NCBI GenBank assembly: GCA_947313855.1
Contig: CAMZNS010000017.1
Coordinates: forward strand, 1 to 64,000
Origin: an uncultured Deferribacteraceae bacterium
GTDB lineage: Bacteria; Chrysiogenota; Deferribacteres; CAMZNJ01
DNA: 64,000 nt
Direction: 5' to 3'
Shown here: positions 8,643-17,609 of the stretch, in pieces
How positions within the stretch are numbered: the first letter of the stretch is position 1
Layout: every line of letters starts with the position of its first letter
The notes under the pieces: model-generated
Told to the model about the DNA's origin: nothing
What the model saw: only the letters and a program-made list of their open reading frames with translations
Database searches by the model: none
Position numbers and translations under genes: made by a program

Positions 8643-8714
8643 GGCGATGTTGGCACGAATGGCGATGTTGGCACGCACGGCGATGTTGGCACGCACGGCG
8701 ATGTTGGCACGCAC
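8643..8714. repeat. 18-bp tandem repeat downstream of the HIT gene
   Basis: Four copies, period 18, of GGCGATGTTGGCACGCAC with one A/G-rich variant. Noncoding, between two convergent genes. A second 17-bp duplication (CCAGCCTCAGCCTCTTG) follows the terminator at about 8770-8803. Confidence 0.9.
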
Positions 8715-8716
8715 GC

Positions 8717-8761
8717 AAAAAGGGCAAGGGGACGAACACTTAGCTCACCCCGCTTGCCCTC
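8717..8761 (-). terminator. Terminator of the gapA-pgk operon
   Basis: Minus strand AGGGCAAGCGGGG ... CCCCTTGCCCT followed by TTTTT, a 12-bp GC-rich stem, about 75 bp after the pgk stop. Confidence 0.9.
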
Positions 8762-8835
8762 CCTACTTACCAGCCTCAGCCTCTTGCCAGCCTCAGCCTC
8801 TTGCAACCTTGGCTGTCAGGTTGTACGCAACATGA

Positions 8836-10005
8836 TTATGCCCGCAAAACGTCGATGCCCGGCAATGTGCCGAACTCGATGTACTCCAAGGAGGCACCGC
8901 CACCAGTGGATATGTGGGACACCTTGTCCGCAACTCCAGCCTGATTTATTGCCGATACCGAGTCGCCACCACCGATAACAACAGTAGCATCCATTTCCGC
9001 TAAGGTGTTGGCTATGGCGAACGTTCCGTTGGCGAAGTTTTCATCTTCGAAAACCCCCATGGGACCGTTCCACAGTACTGTTTTGCACCCTTCAAGCTCT
9101 TTGCGAAATAGCTCCACACTTTTGGAACCAATATCCAGCCCCATCAGGTCGTCGGATATCTCCCTGCCAGTAATAGCAACGGGTGCACCGCGAAACTCTT
9201 TTGAGCCAACGAAGTCCACAGGCAGGATAATTTTTACCCCCCGCGACTCAGCCTTCTCCAGTAGCATGCGACAGGTATCAACCTTGTCTAGCTCCATGAG
9301 CGATTGACCCACATTGTGTCCCATCTGTTTGAGGAAGGTGTACGCCATCCCCCCACCGATGAACACTTTGTCGGCACGACCGAGTAGTGCTTCGATGACT
9401 CCGAGCTTGTCGGATACTTTTGCACCGCCGATAATTGCGGCAAACGGTGTATCTGGGTTTTTGAGTAGCTGATCGAAGTATTTGGATTCTTTGAGCACAA
9501 GGAACCCTGCCCCTTTTTGGTCTTTCGCCGTTGCGAGTCCATAGGTTGACGCATGTTTGCGGTGGCAAGCACCGAACGCGTCGTTGATGTAGACGTCGCA
9601 GAGCTTTGCCAATTCGGACACGAATGACGGATCGTTTTTCTCTTCGCCACTGTGAAACCGCAAGTTCTCCAGCAGTACTACCTCGCCGTTTGCCATGCTA
9701 TTAATTGCTGTTTCCACATCGTTGCCGATGCAGTCGTTTAGGAATTTCACCTTCATGAACATGGTATTAATATGGTCAGCAACAGGTCGTAACGAGTATT
9801 TGGGGTTACGTTCCCCTTTGGGTCGTCCGAAGTGGGAGGCGAGAACCACCTTTGCACCATTATCAGCGGCGTATTTGATGGTCGTCATTGCACCTTTGAT
9901 ACGGGTATCGTCGGCAACAAGTCCGTCTGCCACGGGAACATTGAAGTCCACGCGAATGAACACACGTTTGCCTTTGAGGTCTAGTTTTTCAATGCTTTGA
10001 ACCAT
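8836..10005 (-). CDS. pgk: Phosphoglycerate kinase
   Basis: Glycolytic enzyme: 1,3-bisphosphoglycerate + ADP gives 3-phosphoglycerate + ATP. Starting at the ATG at 10005 (GGAGG 7 nt upstream) gives 389 residues, the family length; the longer frame would run into gapA. Motifs are RVFIRVDFNVP near 16-26 (3-PG binding), SHFGRP near 60, NDAFGACHR near 155, AIIGGAKVSDK near 190, GGGMAYTFL, LWNGPMGVFE near 325 and GGGDSVSA near 360 (nucleotide site). It lies 14 bp after gapA in the same operon. Confidence 0.97.
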   Translation of the reverse strand: MVQSIEKLDLKGKRVFIRVDFNVPVADGLVADDTRIKGAMTTIKYAADNGAKVVLASHFGRPKGERNPKYSLRPVADHINTMFMKVKFLNDCIGNDVETAINSMANGEVVLLENLRFHSGEEKNDPSFVSELAKLCDVYINDAFGACHRKHASTYGLATAKDQKGAGFLVLKESKYFDQLLKNPDTPFAAIIGGAKVSDKLGVIEALLGRADKVFIGGGMAYTFLKQMGHNVGQSLMELDKVDTCRMLLEKAESRGVKIILPVDFVGSKEFRGAPVAITGREISDDLMGLDIGSKSVELFRKELEGCKTVLWNGPMGVFEDENFANGTFAIANTLAEMDATVVIGGGDSVSAINQAGVADKVSHISTGGGASLEYIEFGTLPGIDVLRA

Positions 10006-10019
10006 TTTAGCCTCCACCC

Positions 10020-11018
10020 TTACAGTACTTTTGTTGTTAGCTCGGCAACCCTGTTGGAGTAAGCCCATTCGTTGTCGTACCAGGAGAGTACCTGAACGAG
10101 GCTACCGCCAACAACTTTGGTGGACTGAGCATCAACAGTGGAGGAGTAAGCGTTGCCGTTGTAGTCGATGGAAACGAGTGGTTTCTCTTCGTACGCCAAG
10201 AACCCTTTCATTGTTGTCTCTGATGCTTTTTTCAGTGCAGCGTTAACCTCGTCAGCAGTAGCGTCTTTGCTGAGTTTGAAGATCATTTCGGTAACAGAAA
10301 CGTTTGGTGTGGGAACGCGTAATGCCATGCCATCCAATTTCCCTTTGAGTTCGGGGATAACGAGGGTAACAGCCTTTGCTGCTCCTGTGGATGTGGGTAT
10401 GATGGACATACCGGCCGCACGTGCCCTACGTAGGTCGCCGTGAGGAAGGTCGAGGATATTTTGGTCGTTGGTGTAGGAGTGAACGGTCATCATTGTGCCG
10501 TGTTCGATGCCAAATGTGTCGTTAATTACTTTTGCAACGGGTGCCATGCAGTTGGTTGTGCATGAAGCGTTGGAGATGATGTGGTGCTTGGATTTATCGT
10601 ATTCGCCGTCATTTACGCCGAAAACAAGGGTCAAATCTTCGTCTGTTGCTGGTGCGGAGATGATAACTTTTTTTGCACCTGCATCAATGTGTAGCTGAGC
10701 TTTGTCGCGTTTGGTAAAGATACCGGTAGACTCGATAACAACGTCAACGCCAAGTTTGCCCCAACCAAGATCAGCTGGGTTACGCTCAGCAAGAACCTTA
10801 ATCTTTTTGCCATCAACAATAATATTACTATCATCGTAGCCAACCGTAAACTTTGCCCTACCATGCACAGAATCGTATTCCAAAAGGTGTGCAAGAGTTT
10901 TTGTGTCAGTTAGGTCGTTGATTGCAACAACGTTAACGTCAAGCTTACGCTCCACAATAGCACGAAAAACTGAGCGACCTATCCTGCCGAAACCATTAAT
11001 ACCTACTTGTACTGCCAT
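10020..11018 (-). CDS. gapA: Glyceraldehyde-3-phosphate dehydrogenase
   Basis: Phosphorylating GAPDH of glycolysis: G3P + NAD+ + Pi gives 1,3-bisphosphoglycerate. The N-terminal Rossmann motif [11 protein letters not shown], the VVAINDLTD segment of the adenosine site (favouring NAD), the catalytic cysteine in [21 protein letters not shown] and [13 protein letters not shown] near the C-terminus are all present. The 332-residue length is exact for the family. AGGAGG precedes the ATG. First gene of the gapA-pgk operon, with a near-consensus promoter 125 bp upstream. Confidence 0.97.
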   Translation of the reverse strand: MAVQVGINGFGRIGRSVFRAIVERKLDVNVVAINDLTDTKTLAHLLEYDSVHGRAKFTVGYDDSNIIVDGKKIKVLAERNPADLGWGKLGVDVVIESTGIFTKRDKAQLHIDAGAKKVIISAPATDEDLTLVFGVNDGEYDKSKHHIISNASCTTNCMAPVAKVINDTFGIEHGTMMTVHSYTNDQNILDLPHGDLRRARAAGMSIIPTSTGAAKAVTLVIPELKGKLDGMALRVPTPNVSVTEMIFKLSKDATADEVNAALKKASETTMKGFLAYEEKPLVSIDYNGNAYSSTVDAQSTKVVGGSLVQVLSWYDNEWAYSNRVAELTTKVL

Positions 11019-11143
11019 GAAATCCTCCTACCATGGTGCTATTGCCCATGACTAAAATTAGAAAATTAGTGAATAAATAACCACCTAAAAACTACAAGGG
11101 ACAACCATGTAGAATAATAGAACAATATACCCACTCTACTTCG

Positions 11144-11172
11144 ATTATAACACTACTACTTCCCAAAATCAA
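11144..11172 (-). promoter_or_regulatory. gapA promoter
   Basis: Minus-strand TTGATT, 17-bp spacer, TATAAT. It gives a leader of about 120 nt before gapA. The -35 end is close to the comF stop codon. Confidence 0.75.
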
Positions 11173-11191
11173 TTACTTAAAAACAAATAAA

Positions 11192-12022
11192 CTAACACGC
11201 AAGGGTGTACAACTTCACACTAGATGCACCCGCAGACTTCAACACCTTCGCACACTCATTCGCCGTCGCACCAGTGGTCAAAATATCGTCAACAAGAAGA
11301 ACCGACTTACCCGAAACTGGAGCAACAACACGAAAAGCACCCGCAACATTATGCCTGCGATTCGATCGAACAAGACGACTCTGATAACGAGTCATACGAT
11401 CGCGACGAAGTACTGTTCGAACAGGAATACCAGTGTACAACGAAAGAGCCGACGCTAACGCAACACTAGGATGACGAAAACGTGTCAAACGACGAGTTAT
11501 GTGTGTCGGTATCGGACAAATAATATCAATATCGTTGGCATCCAAATGGTGGAGAGTTACAAGAAGACCAAAAATATGACGAACGTGAAAATAATACTGA
11601 AACTTGCTGCGAAGCAACAAAGACCGCAACGAACCCTCGTAACGATACGACGACTCAGTGTAATCCAAATATAAACGAAGACGACCACCACGACCAATGG
11701 AGGACGAACGACACAGATCACAACGACTAACAACACCACGAACACCACGAACAACATGACCGCAATGCAAACAATAATTCAACACCGATGACACCGACGA
11801 AATACAAACAGAACAAAGGGGGTAAACTGCAGACGAACGTGTAAGCAATGACGACACCGAATCAGAATCAGAACCAGAATCGCCAGATACACGACCAACA
11901 TCCGAAGAACAATGGACGCACTCCTTGTAAAACACCAACCCCAACAATGGACGAAAACGAACAAAACTAAAACAGAAATAAATGAAGCGAAACAAACGGA
12001 CGCCAATACTAGGCTCGAACAT
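11192..12022 (-). CDS. ComF-family phosphoribosyltransferase-like protein
   Basis: ComF proteins support DNA uptake or repair in competent bacteria. Two cysteine pairs (CVHC, CLHC plus CDLC) form the N-terminal zinc knuckle. The PRTase fold follows with ICPIPTH and the PRPP loop VLLVDDILTTGATANECA near the C-terminus. The ATG at 12022 (276 residues) was chosen over an upstream TTG; no good ribosome site is seen at either. The first half is unusually rich in Ser, Val, Arg, Phe and Leu because the coding strand is locally G/T-rich, and it includes a Ser/Asp-Gly linker (SGDSGSDSDSVSS). It is the last gene before the gapA promoter. The ComF family is clear; its role here is not. Confidence 0.85.
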   Translation of the reverse strand: MFEPSIGVRLFRFIYFCFSFVRFRPLLGLVFYKECVHCSSDVGRVSGDSGSDSDSVSSLLTRSSAVYPLCSVCISSVSSVLNYCLHCGHVVRGVRGVVSRCDLCRSSSIGRGGRLRLYLDYTESSYRYEGSLRSLLLRSKFQYYFHVRHIFGLLVTLHHLDANDIDIICPIPTHITRRLTRFRHPSVALASALSLYTGIPVRTVLRRDRMTRYQSRLVRSNRRHNVAGAFRVVAPVSGKSVLLVDDILTTGATANECAKVLKSAGASSVKLYTLAC

Positions 12023-12122
12023 GACTAACCACACAAAATTAAATATATAACTAAGTGTAACACAATAACAGCAAAATAAATTGAAAAAAAACGGACGAAA
12101 AACAGGAAACACCAACTAAAGA

Positions 12123-12207
12123 GAAACACGGGGAGCAAATGCCCCCCAAACGAAACCAAATCTTAAGGGTGTACAAAATGAACGGGGTGTCATTTCTTTA
12201 TAATAAT
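12123..12207. repeat. 85-bp direct repeat, copy 1
   Basis: Begins GAAACACGGGGAGCAAATGC and ends CTTTATAATAAT. It is identical to copy 2 (12388-12472) except one C/T difference. It contains two possible hairpins: GGGG/CCCC around AGCAAATG, and AAATGA/TCATTT around ACGGGGTG. It sits directly upstream of comF. The ~180 bp between the copies (12208-12387) is GT/AC-rich with short ACAGC/TACAAC repeats and no gene. Confidence 0.95.
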
Positions 12208-12387
12208 ACATAACTCAAGTGGCAAATACTACAAACCATAGCACTACAGCAACGTACAACGCTACAACGTACAGCACTACACTGCACAGCGGCTACAGCG
12301 ACAACACTACCATAAACACAACAAACATACCCCTACACCAACCAATCGGTGCCCAATACTCAAATCGCAAACCCAGATAGATCGTGG

Positions 12388-12472
12388 GAAACACGGGGAG
12401 CAAATGCCCCCCAAACGAAACTAAATCTTAAGGGTGTACAAAATGAACGGGGTGTCATTTCTTTATAATAAT
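12388..12472. repeat. 85-bp direct repeat, copy 2
   Basis: Second copy of the 12123-12207 repeat, offset 265 bp. Its outer 18 bp encode the last codons and stop of the 74-residue minus-strand frame at 12455-12679. This suggests the duplication took in the 3' end of that gene. Confidence 0.95.
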
Positions 12473-12679
12473 GTCTCTATTTGCAAAGTGCGAAACATTA
12501 CGTATACCAAGGTCGGTACGCACAACCAAAATTGTGCCATCACCCTCCCCAGCCTCTGGAAGCCGTACACGAACAACACGCCCATGCACCTCTGTAAGTT
12601 TCGCTGGAATATTAGATTGTTTGTTTTTACCCCCATCAGGTGAAGCACTCTGCACCGAGGGTATAATCCTTATATCCAT
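12455..12679 (-). CDS. Small hypothetical protein, possibly a truncated gene
   Basis: A 74-residue frame starting MDIRIIPSVQSASPDGG with a middle VHGRVVRVRLPEAGEGDG and the end RDIIIKK. Not recognised. The ordered beta-like segment (GRVVRVRLPE...GTILVVRTDLG) resembles the opening of longer beta-rich proteins, so it may be the head of a gene cut short where the 85-bp repeat begins. No convincing ribosome site is upstream. It lies between kdsA and comF on the same strand. A real small protein or a remnant are both possible. Confidence 0.4.
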   Translation of the reverse strand: MDIRIIPSVQSASPDGGKNKQSNIPAKLTEVHGRVVRVRLPEAGEGDGTILVVRTDLGIRNVSHFANRDIIIKK

Positions 12680-12860
12680 ACTTAAAATATCGGTGAGGAT
12701 AAGGTTTACTTGAGCTTTTTCTGAAAACAGTTAACAAAAAGATGATTTTTTGTGGAAACACATAGACGAAAGTGACCGAACAAAGGGTGTACAGTAGTCG
12801 CAAAACATAGTGCAATACTACACAAAAAAAGGAGTACTGCTCTGTTGTAACAAGTTGTAC

Positions 12861-13799
12861 CTACTTCTGAGCTTGGAGGGTGTTGAAAACAGTGGATAGC
12901 ATGGTGTCCATACCACCAAGGGGAACCATGTTCGCACCATCTGACAATGCCACATCAGGGTTCGGGTGAGTCTCGAAAAAGAACCCCTTAATACCGATGG
13001 ACGCTGCCATGTTAGCATAATACGGAACATACTCCCTGTTGCCACCAGAGGAATCGCCCAACGACGACGGCTTCTGTACACTGTGAGTTGCATCTAAAAT
13101 CAGGGGGATATTCGCCAATGACTCCATGTTGCCCATGTCGATCAAGTTGCGAAAATCAAGAACCAGATCACCGTAACCCATCATAGTCCCACGCTCCGTA
13201 AGCATAACCTTAGAATTACCACTCTCAACAACCTTCTGAACAGGGTTGACCATGTTGGCACCGCTCAGAAACTGTGCCTTCTTGATATTCACAATGGCAC
13301 CCGTCTTCGCCGAAGCAACAAGAAGATCGGTTTGACGACATAAAAATGCTGGTATCTGAATAATATCCGCAACCTCTGAGATGGCGTCCGCCTGATGGCT
13401 TTCGTGAATGTCAGTAACAATGGGAACGCCAAACTGTGTTTTTATCTTGGACAACACCTCTAAGCCTGCATCCAACCCCGGACCACGATGGGAATTGATG
13501 GACGTTCGGTTCGCCTTGTCGAATGAGCTCTTGAACACATAAACAAACCCGTATTTAGCAGAAAGCTCCACCATCACCTCGCAAACTTGGCTCATGATGT
13601 CGTAGTCTTCGATGACACAGGTGCCCGCAAGAATAAAGGGGCGAGTTTGTAGGTTAGCGTAAAGTGCGTCTAGGGTTTCGACGTTCCTCGCGTTGTTGCT
13701 ACCGCTACTGCCGCGACTACTGTGACTGCTACCGCTACTGCTGTGACTGCTACCGCTACTGCCGCTACTGCCGCTACTACTGTGACTGCTATGCATCAT
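12861..13799 (-). CDS. kdsA: 3-deoxy-D-manno-octulosonate 8-phosphate synthase
   Basis: Makes KDO-8-P from arabinose-5-phosphate and PEP, the first committed step to KDO of lipopolysaccharide, in the cytoplasm. Motifs are FILAGTCVIEDYD near residue 55, YVFKSSFDKANRTS near 85, GVPIVTDIHE, QIPAFLCRQTDLL, VNIKKAQFL, LTERGTMMGYG, LILDATHSVQKP and FFFETHPNPDVALSDG. The core matches the ~275-residue family. The first ~38 residues are an added Ser/Gly/His head from 9-bp-type repeats. GAGGTG lies upstream of the ATG. It follows the outer-membrane protein gene by 38 bp, in the Lol-type operon. A weak hairpin with a T7 run (about 12833-12870) may terminate it. Confidence 0.95.
   Translation of the reverse strand: MMHSSHSSSGSSGSSGSSHSSSGSSHSSRGSSGSNNARNVETLDALYANLQTRPFILAGTCVIEDYDIMSQVCEVMVELSAKYGFVYVFKSSFDKANRTSINSHRGPGLDAGLEVLSKIKTQFGVPIVTDIHESHQADAISEVADIIQIPAFLCRQTDLLVASAKTGAIVNIKKAQFLSGANMVNPVQKVVESGNSKVMLTERGTMMGYGDLVLDFRNLIDMGNMESLANIPLILDATHSVQKPSSLGDSSGGNREYVPYYANMAASIGIKGFFFETHPNPDVALSDGANMVPLGGMDTMLSTVFNTLQAQK
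13690..13797. repeat. Tandem repeat coding the KdsA head
   Basis: Plus strand CTGCTACCGCTACTG and CTACTGTGACTG variants, in 9- to 12-bp steps. They code SSGSSGSSHSSSGSS-type sequence at the N-terminus of KdsA only, ahead of the barrel. Confidence 0.85.
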
Positions 13800-13837
13800 T
13801 ACTACTGCACCTCAACGGGCTAATATGTTTGTGTTCC

Positions 13838-15241
13838 TTAAAAGTATACATTCAGAGCCGTTGCAAACGATGTTGCATTTGTGGGGTACACATCTTTGAA
13901 GCTACCTCTGTTGGTTTCTGCGGTTACGCCAACATTGAAGTAGTTATTGATGAGGTATTCGGCGTGTGCTGAGAATTGGCTAGATTTGTCGGTTGGAACG
14001 TACGAGTAGGACGATTTGAATCGGAATCGTGAGTACAGTTCGTATTCAATGCCGGCGGTGACAACCTTGGCGTCGATATCCACATCTTCATCGTCCTCGG
14101 AGCCTTTGACCTCTTCCAAAACATCTTCCATGGCTTTGTTGGCGGAGTCTTGGAAGTAGTATTCAGCTGTGAGTCTCAGGTTGCCGCTGGAATATTCCGT
14201 CCCTGTTGATACCTGGTAAAAGAGTGGGTTTCCGTTCGGTTTCCCCTCTGGTGCAGTAAAGTTTACCTCCCGATTGAGGAAGTTGGATTCAGAGTCAGAG
14301 AGTTCGTTTGCACCGCTATTGAAGTAGGATATTTGGTGCATAGCCCCTTCGACGTAGAATCCGAAGGAGTAGAAGTGTTTTTCCAGGGAGCCACCGCCGT
14401 AGTTGCTTCGAGTTATCTTGCAGAGGTAGCCCACGTCCGTACCTAGCAGTCCGCAACGATTGATGGTGCCACCTTGGAGCTGAACGTCCACAGCTTCGGC
14501 ATTAAGATTGGAGCGTACCATGATGGTTTTGCTACTTTCGTTGGTGGATAGTCCGTAGACAACGTTTATTTCGGAGAGCCCCACAGGGATATCCATACGC
14601 ATAACGTCGATTCCGTAGCGGTATTCGGAGTTGAGGTAGATATTGTAGACGTCCAAGGGTGAGTACACGTTTGATGTACCGAGCCCAACGGGTTGGCGAC
14701 CAACCTTGAGGTTAAAGTATGGTGATGGGATGTTTAGGTAAAGCCAGTCCATGTCGAAGTAGTAAATACCGGCTCCGTTGGGGAGGTATCCAGCTTTAGT
14801 AAAGTCTGCAATGCGATAGGTGGTATCGTTACGATTAACGTTCGCGGGGGCATCGTATGCGGGGAAATACTTGCTTGTTAGTAGGAAGGAGTCGTAAATA
14901 AATACTGCGTCAAAGCGATCCCCATCCTTGTCGTAAGGGTCAACTTCCCTTATTTGCAAAGCGATAGCACCCAACGTTGGTTGAGCGACAAAGCGTATGT
15001 AGTCGCCACCGATATCGAAAAGGAGTCTGTTGCCTGCCTCGAACTTGTTTGCACGTGTTTCGAAGTAGTCGGTAAAGTCGATACCAATGCTTGTTGTCGA
15101 CAGGTCAAGCATTGTGTCGGTGCCGATACTTGCGTAGTACCCATCTCCGTACTCTAGTGTTATTCCATATGCAGGCACTGCAGCGAAAGCTATCGTTGTA
15201 CTAATTAGTAGTAAAATTAAATTCTTTTTCATTGCCATCAT
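13838..15241 (-). CDS. Predicted outer-membrane beta-barrel protein
   Basis: Not assigned to a named family. A signal peptide (MAMKKNLILLLISTTIAFAAVPAYG) is followed by about 440 residues of alternating hydrophobic/aromatic strands (LKVGRQPVGLGTS, YFQDSAN, YELYSRFRFKSSYSYVP) and a C-terminal ...FATALNVYF ending in Phe, the BAM-insertion signature. KVGRQPVGLG resembles the porin/alginate-export style of long barrels. An acidic loop (KGSEDDEDVDIDAK) lies near residue 390. The start was set at 15241 so that the signal peptide begins MMAMKKN; an ATG at 15256 is also possible. Its first 41 bases overlap the lolD end, so it belongs to the Lol-type operon and may be cargo or a partner. Function unknown. 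Confidence 0.8.
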   Translation of the reverse strand: MMAMKKNLILLLISTTIAFAAVPAYGITLEYGDGYYASIGTDTMLDLSTTSIGIDFTDYFETRANKFEAGNRLLFDIGGDYIRFVAQPTLGAIALQIREVDPYDKDGDRFDAVFIYDSFLLTSKYFPAYDAPANVNRNDTTYRIADFTKAGYLPNGAGIYYFDMDWLYLNIPSPYFNLKVGRQPVGLGTSNVYSPLDVYNIYLNSEYRYGIDVMRMDIPVGLSEINVVYGLSTNESSKTIMVRSNLNAEAVDVQLQGGTINRCGLLGTDVGYLCKITRSNYGGGSLEKHFYSFGFYVEGAMHQISYFNSGANELSDSESNFLNREVNFTAPEGKPNGNPLFYQVSTGTEYSSGNLRLTAEYYFQDSANKAMEDVLEEVKGSEDDEDVDIDAKVVTAGIEYELYSRFRFKSSYSYVPTDKSSQFSAHAEYLINNYFNVGVTAETNRGSFKDVYPTNATSFATALNVYF

Positions 15242-15911
15242 AGTGAATTTGCCCATCCCTTAACCATATTAATCTATCGCAATAACTCATTACGTCTTTG
15301 TCGTGTGTGGAGATTAGAAATGTAATCCCACTTGTTTTGTTTAGTTGACTAACGAGCTCCAGAAAACTTTCCGAGGTTTTTGAGTCCAAGTTTGCAGTGG
15401 GTTCATCCGCAAGGATAATCGCAGGGCTTGAAGCCAGTGCTCGTGCAATCGCAACACGTTGTTGTTGTCCGCCAGAGAGTTGACGCGGATACCGACTCTG
15501 CAGGTCAGCAATACCGACGGAGTCCAACGCCTCCAACGCCATGGCACGACGTTCACTGCGTGGCACCCCTTGAATAGTCAGAACATACTCGGCATTCTCA
15601 ACGGCGGTTAAAACAGGGATAAGGTTGTAGCTCTGAAAAATAAACCCCATTTTGTGGCGACGTAGTGCACTTTGTTGATGGCTTGTGTACCCTGTTGTGA
15701 GGTCGTCATCGACGTAGATAACGCCGCTAGTGGGGGAATCCAGTGCACCGATGAGGTTGAGTAGTGTGGATTTCCCGCTACCGGAGGGGCCACCCATGGC
15801 AGTCAGCTCACCGGCTGTTATCTCCAAAGAGACGTCGTTGACGGCAAGAACCTCAACATCACCCTGTTTGTAAATTTTACTCACGCCTTCAAGCTTTATA
15901 ATAGACTTCAT
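15201..15911 (-). CDS. ABC transporter ATPase, LolD/MacB type
   Basis: Cytoplasmic ATPase driving the two permeases encoded just upstream. Walker A GGPSGSGKST near residue 38, Q-loop FIFQSYNLIPVLT, signature LSGGQQQRVAIARAL, Walker B IILADEPTANLD and H-loop ISTHD are all intact. The LIPVLTAVENAEY block is typical of LolD/MacB (MacB-type exporters) rather than importers. The ATG at 15911 (236 residues) is preferred, since GGTGGAG lies just before it. With the LolA-like gene at 19.0 kb this looks like an outer-membrane lipoprotein release or envelope-export system. Confidence 0.93.
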   Translation of the reverse strand: MKSIIKLEGVSKIYKQGDVEVLAVNDVSLEITAGELTAMGGPSGSGKSTLLNLIGALDSPTSGVIYVDDDLTTGYTSHQQSALRRHKMGFIFQSYNLIPVLTAVENAEYVLTIQGVPRSERRAMALEALDSVGIADLQSRYPRQLSGGQQQRVAIARALASSPAIILADEPTANLDSKTSESFLELVSQLNKTSGITFLISTHDKDVMSYCDRLIWLRDGQIHYDGNEKEFNFTTN

Positions 15912-15974
15912 ACAAACTCCACCATATTCCAGCACATGGCTCTATAAACAAGTACTAGCGTACTTTAATTGTTA

Positions 15975-17609
15975 TCATGACCTATCTGTTATATCAACAT
16001 CTGTACATTTCTTCACGCCAACAAGATTTAAAACGGCAGATGCCACCCAGATATAAATAAATGTTCCCCAGAAGTTGGACATACTTAGCCTAGCGTAAAC
16101 ACGTAGGTCGGAGAATTGGAAAAACAGCTCCGATATTTCGGACAAATTGAGTATCTTAGCAAAATCAACACCGATACGCGAAAGGGGGATTAGCAACAAA
16201 AACGTTAGCAGGCTACCGATTACAGCACCCAAGAAACCGTAAAGAACACCCTCGATCAAAATCTGCAAGCGTAAATAGGTTGGCGAAGAGCCCAACGAGA
16301 GGATTGTGGAAAATTCCCGTCTACGCTCAAAAACAGACAACAGAAATATATTCAAAATACCAAGGATTATCAAAAATATGAGCATGTACGTAATAACCTT
16401 GACCAATGCCCTGTCAAACGCAATAAACGACACTATCTCAGGCTTAATCTCATCCCAGCGGAAAACAGTGCGGGTATCCGTATTAAGGTAGCTCATGGCC
16501 GAATAAATACGCGGTAAGTTCTCAACAGCATCTATCTCAAGACCGATACGAGTGTACTCATCAGGCTCCATACCCAAAAGGGATCGAAGAGTCTCGCGAT
16601 TGGTCAAAACAACACCGTCATCGTACTCACTACCACTTGTATCAAGAATCCCGTATACGCGAAGGGATCGCATGCTCAACTCGCCACTCTTATCGCTAGC
16701 ACCAACAACAACCCTACTACCAACACGAAGATTCAGCTTCTCAGCCAAATCAACACCGATAACAATGCGATTAGTCGTGGTCTCATCGATAAACTGACCG
16801 TCAACAATGCGACTCTTCAACGGAATAACCTGATCGAACATATCAAAATCTGTGGCACGAATGGAAACACTCTTGGTATTGTATGGCGACTGAACCACAC
16901 CCGTTGCCAAAACATACGGCTTCACATAAGTAACACCCTTGATATTCGCAATCTCATCCAACTCACTTGCAGAAATATTAATGGTGTTGCCGTTGGACGG
17001 ATACTCGTAGTAGGTAGGACTCTGAACAACAACAAAACCCTCGGTCGCCTTTATGTTTTCAGAGATGAGCTTGTGGAAAAAACCTTCGCCGAGGCTAAGC
17101 CAAACCATGGTAAACGCCATACCAGCAGCAAGAGTTAGTATAATCGCAAGGGAGCGAAGCCTGTTACGCACCATGGTACGTATTGCCAAGCGGAAGATCA
17201 TGGCGAGGTTGCTGCCAACGCCACCATGTTGCTCGGTGCCCTTGGGTTTGTGGGGCACTGACGCTGACGCTGACGCTGATGACGGCACTAACGCTGACGC
17301 TGATGACGGCACTGACGCTGATGACGGCACTGACGCTGACGCTGACGCTGATGACGGCACTGACGCTGATGACGGCACTGACGCTGACGCTGATGACGGC
17401 ACCGACGCTGATGACGGCACTGACGCTGACGCTGATGACGGCACTGACGCTGACGCTGATGACGGCACCGACGCTGACGACGGCACTGACGCTGATGACG
17501 GCACTGACGAATGGGAATCGCTATGGCTGCCGCTACCATTATGATTATGATTATGCTTATTCTTATCCTTATCGATGCGTCCTTCCAAGTTACTCTCGGG
17601 TCTAGCCAT
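15975..17609 (-). CDS. FtsX/LolE-type ABC permease with a long repeat-coded N-terminus
   Basis: Inner-membrane permease with one N-terminal membrane segment (SLAIILTLAAGMAFTMVWL near 165), a MacB-type periplasmic domain (EGFVVVQSP ... VVVGASD), and three C-terminal segments (VITYMLIFLIILGILNIFLL, GFLGAVIGSLLTFLLLIPL, FIYIWVASAVLNLVG). The first ~140 residues precede the membrane and are low-complexity: a His/Asn stretch, then many VPSSAS and AS units. Permeases of this family normally begin only ~20 residues before the first segment. The ATG at 17609 (AGGGGG upstream) overlaps the preceding permease stop by 8 bp (ATGGCTAG), so the two are coupled. Partner of the permease at 17602-18828 and the ATPase at 15201. 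Confidence 0.9.
   Translation of the reverse strand: MARPESNLEGRIDKDKNKHNHNHNGSGSHSDSHSSVPSSASVPSSASVPSSASASVPSSASASVPSSASVPSSASASVPSSASVPSSASASASVPSSASVPSSASALVPSSASASASVPHKPKGTEQHGGVGSNLAMIFRLAIRTMVRNRLRSLAIILTLAAGMAFTMVWLSLGEGFFHKLISENIKATEGFVVVQSPTYYEYPSNGNTINISASELDEIANIKGVTYVKPYVLATGVVQSPYNTKSVSIRATDFDMFDQVIPLKSRIVDGQFIDETTTNRIVIGVDLAEKLNLRVGSRVVVGASDKSGELSMRSLRVYGILDTSGSEYDDGVVLTNRETLRSLLGMEPDEYTRIGLEIDAVENLPRIYSAMSYLNTDTRTVFRWDEIKPEIVSFIAFDRALVKVITYMLIFLIILGILNIFLLSVFERRREFSTILSLGSSPTYLRLQILIEGVLYGFLGAVIGSLLTFLLLIPLSRIGVDFAKILNLSEISELFFQFSDLRVYARLSMSNFWGTFIYIWVASAVLNLVGVKKCTDVDITDRS
17262..17508. repeat. Nested 6/18-bp tandem repeat in the permease gene
   Basis: Plus strand GACGCT hexamers interleaved with GATGACGGCACT, making 18-bp and 24-bp higher-order units over about 247 bp. 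On the coding strand they give VPSSAS with variable numbers of AS. This is the longest repeat tract in the window. Confidence 0.95.

Noticed and set aside
10006-10068. Longer pgk start
   Set aside because: It would overlap the gapA end by 49 bp and add residues not seen in PGK; GGAGG favours the ATG at 10005.
17053-17605. Plus-strand frames rich in Asp/Ala/Thr opposite the Lol permease
   Set aside because: They are the reverse reading of the tandem repeat. The minus strand encodes a conserved permease in that place.
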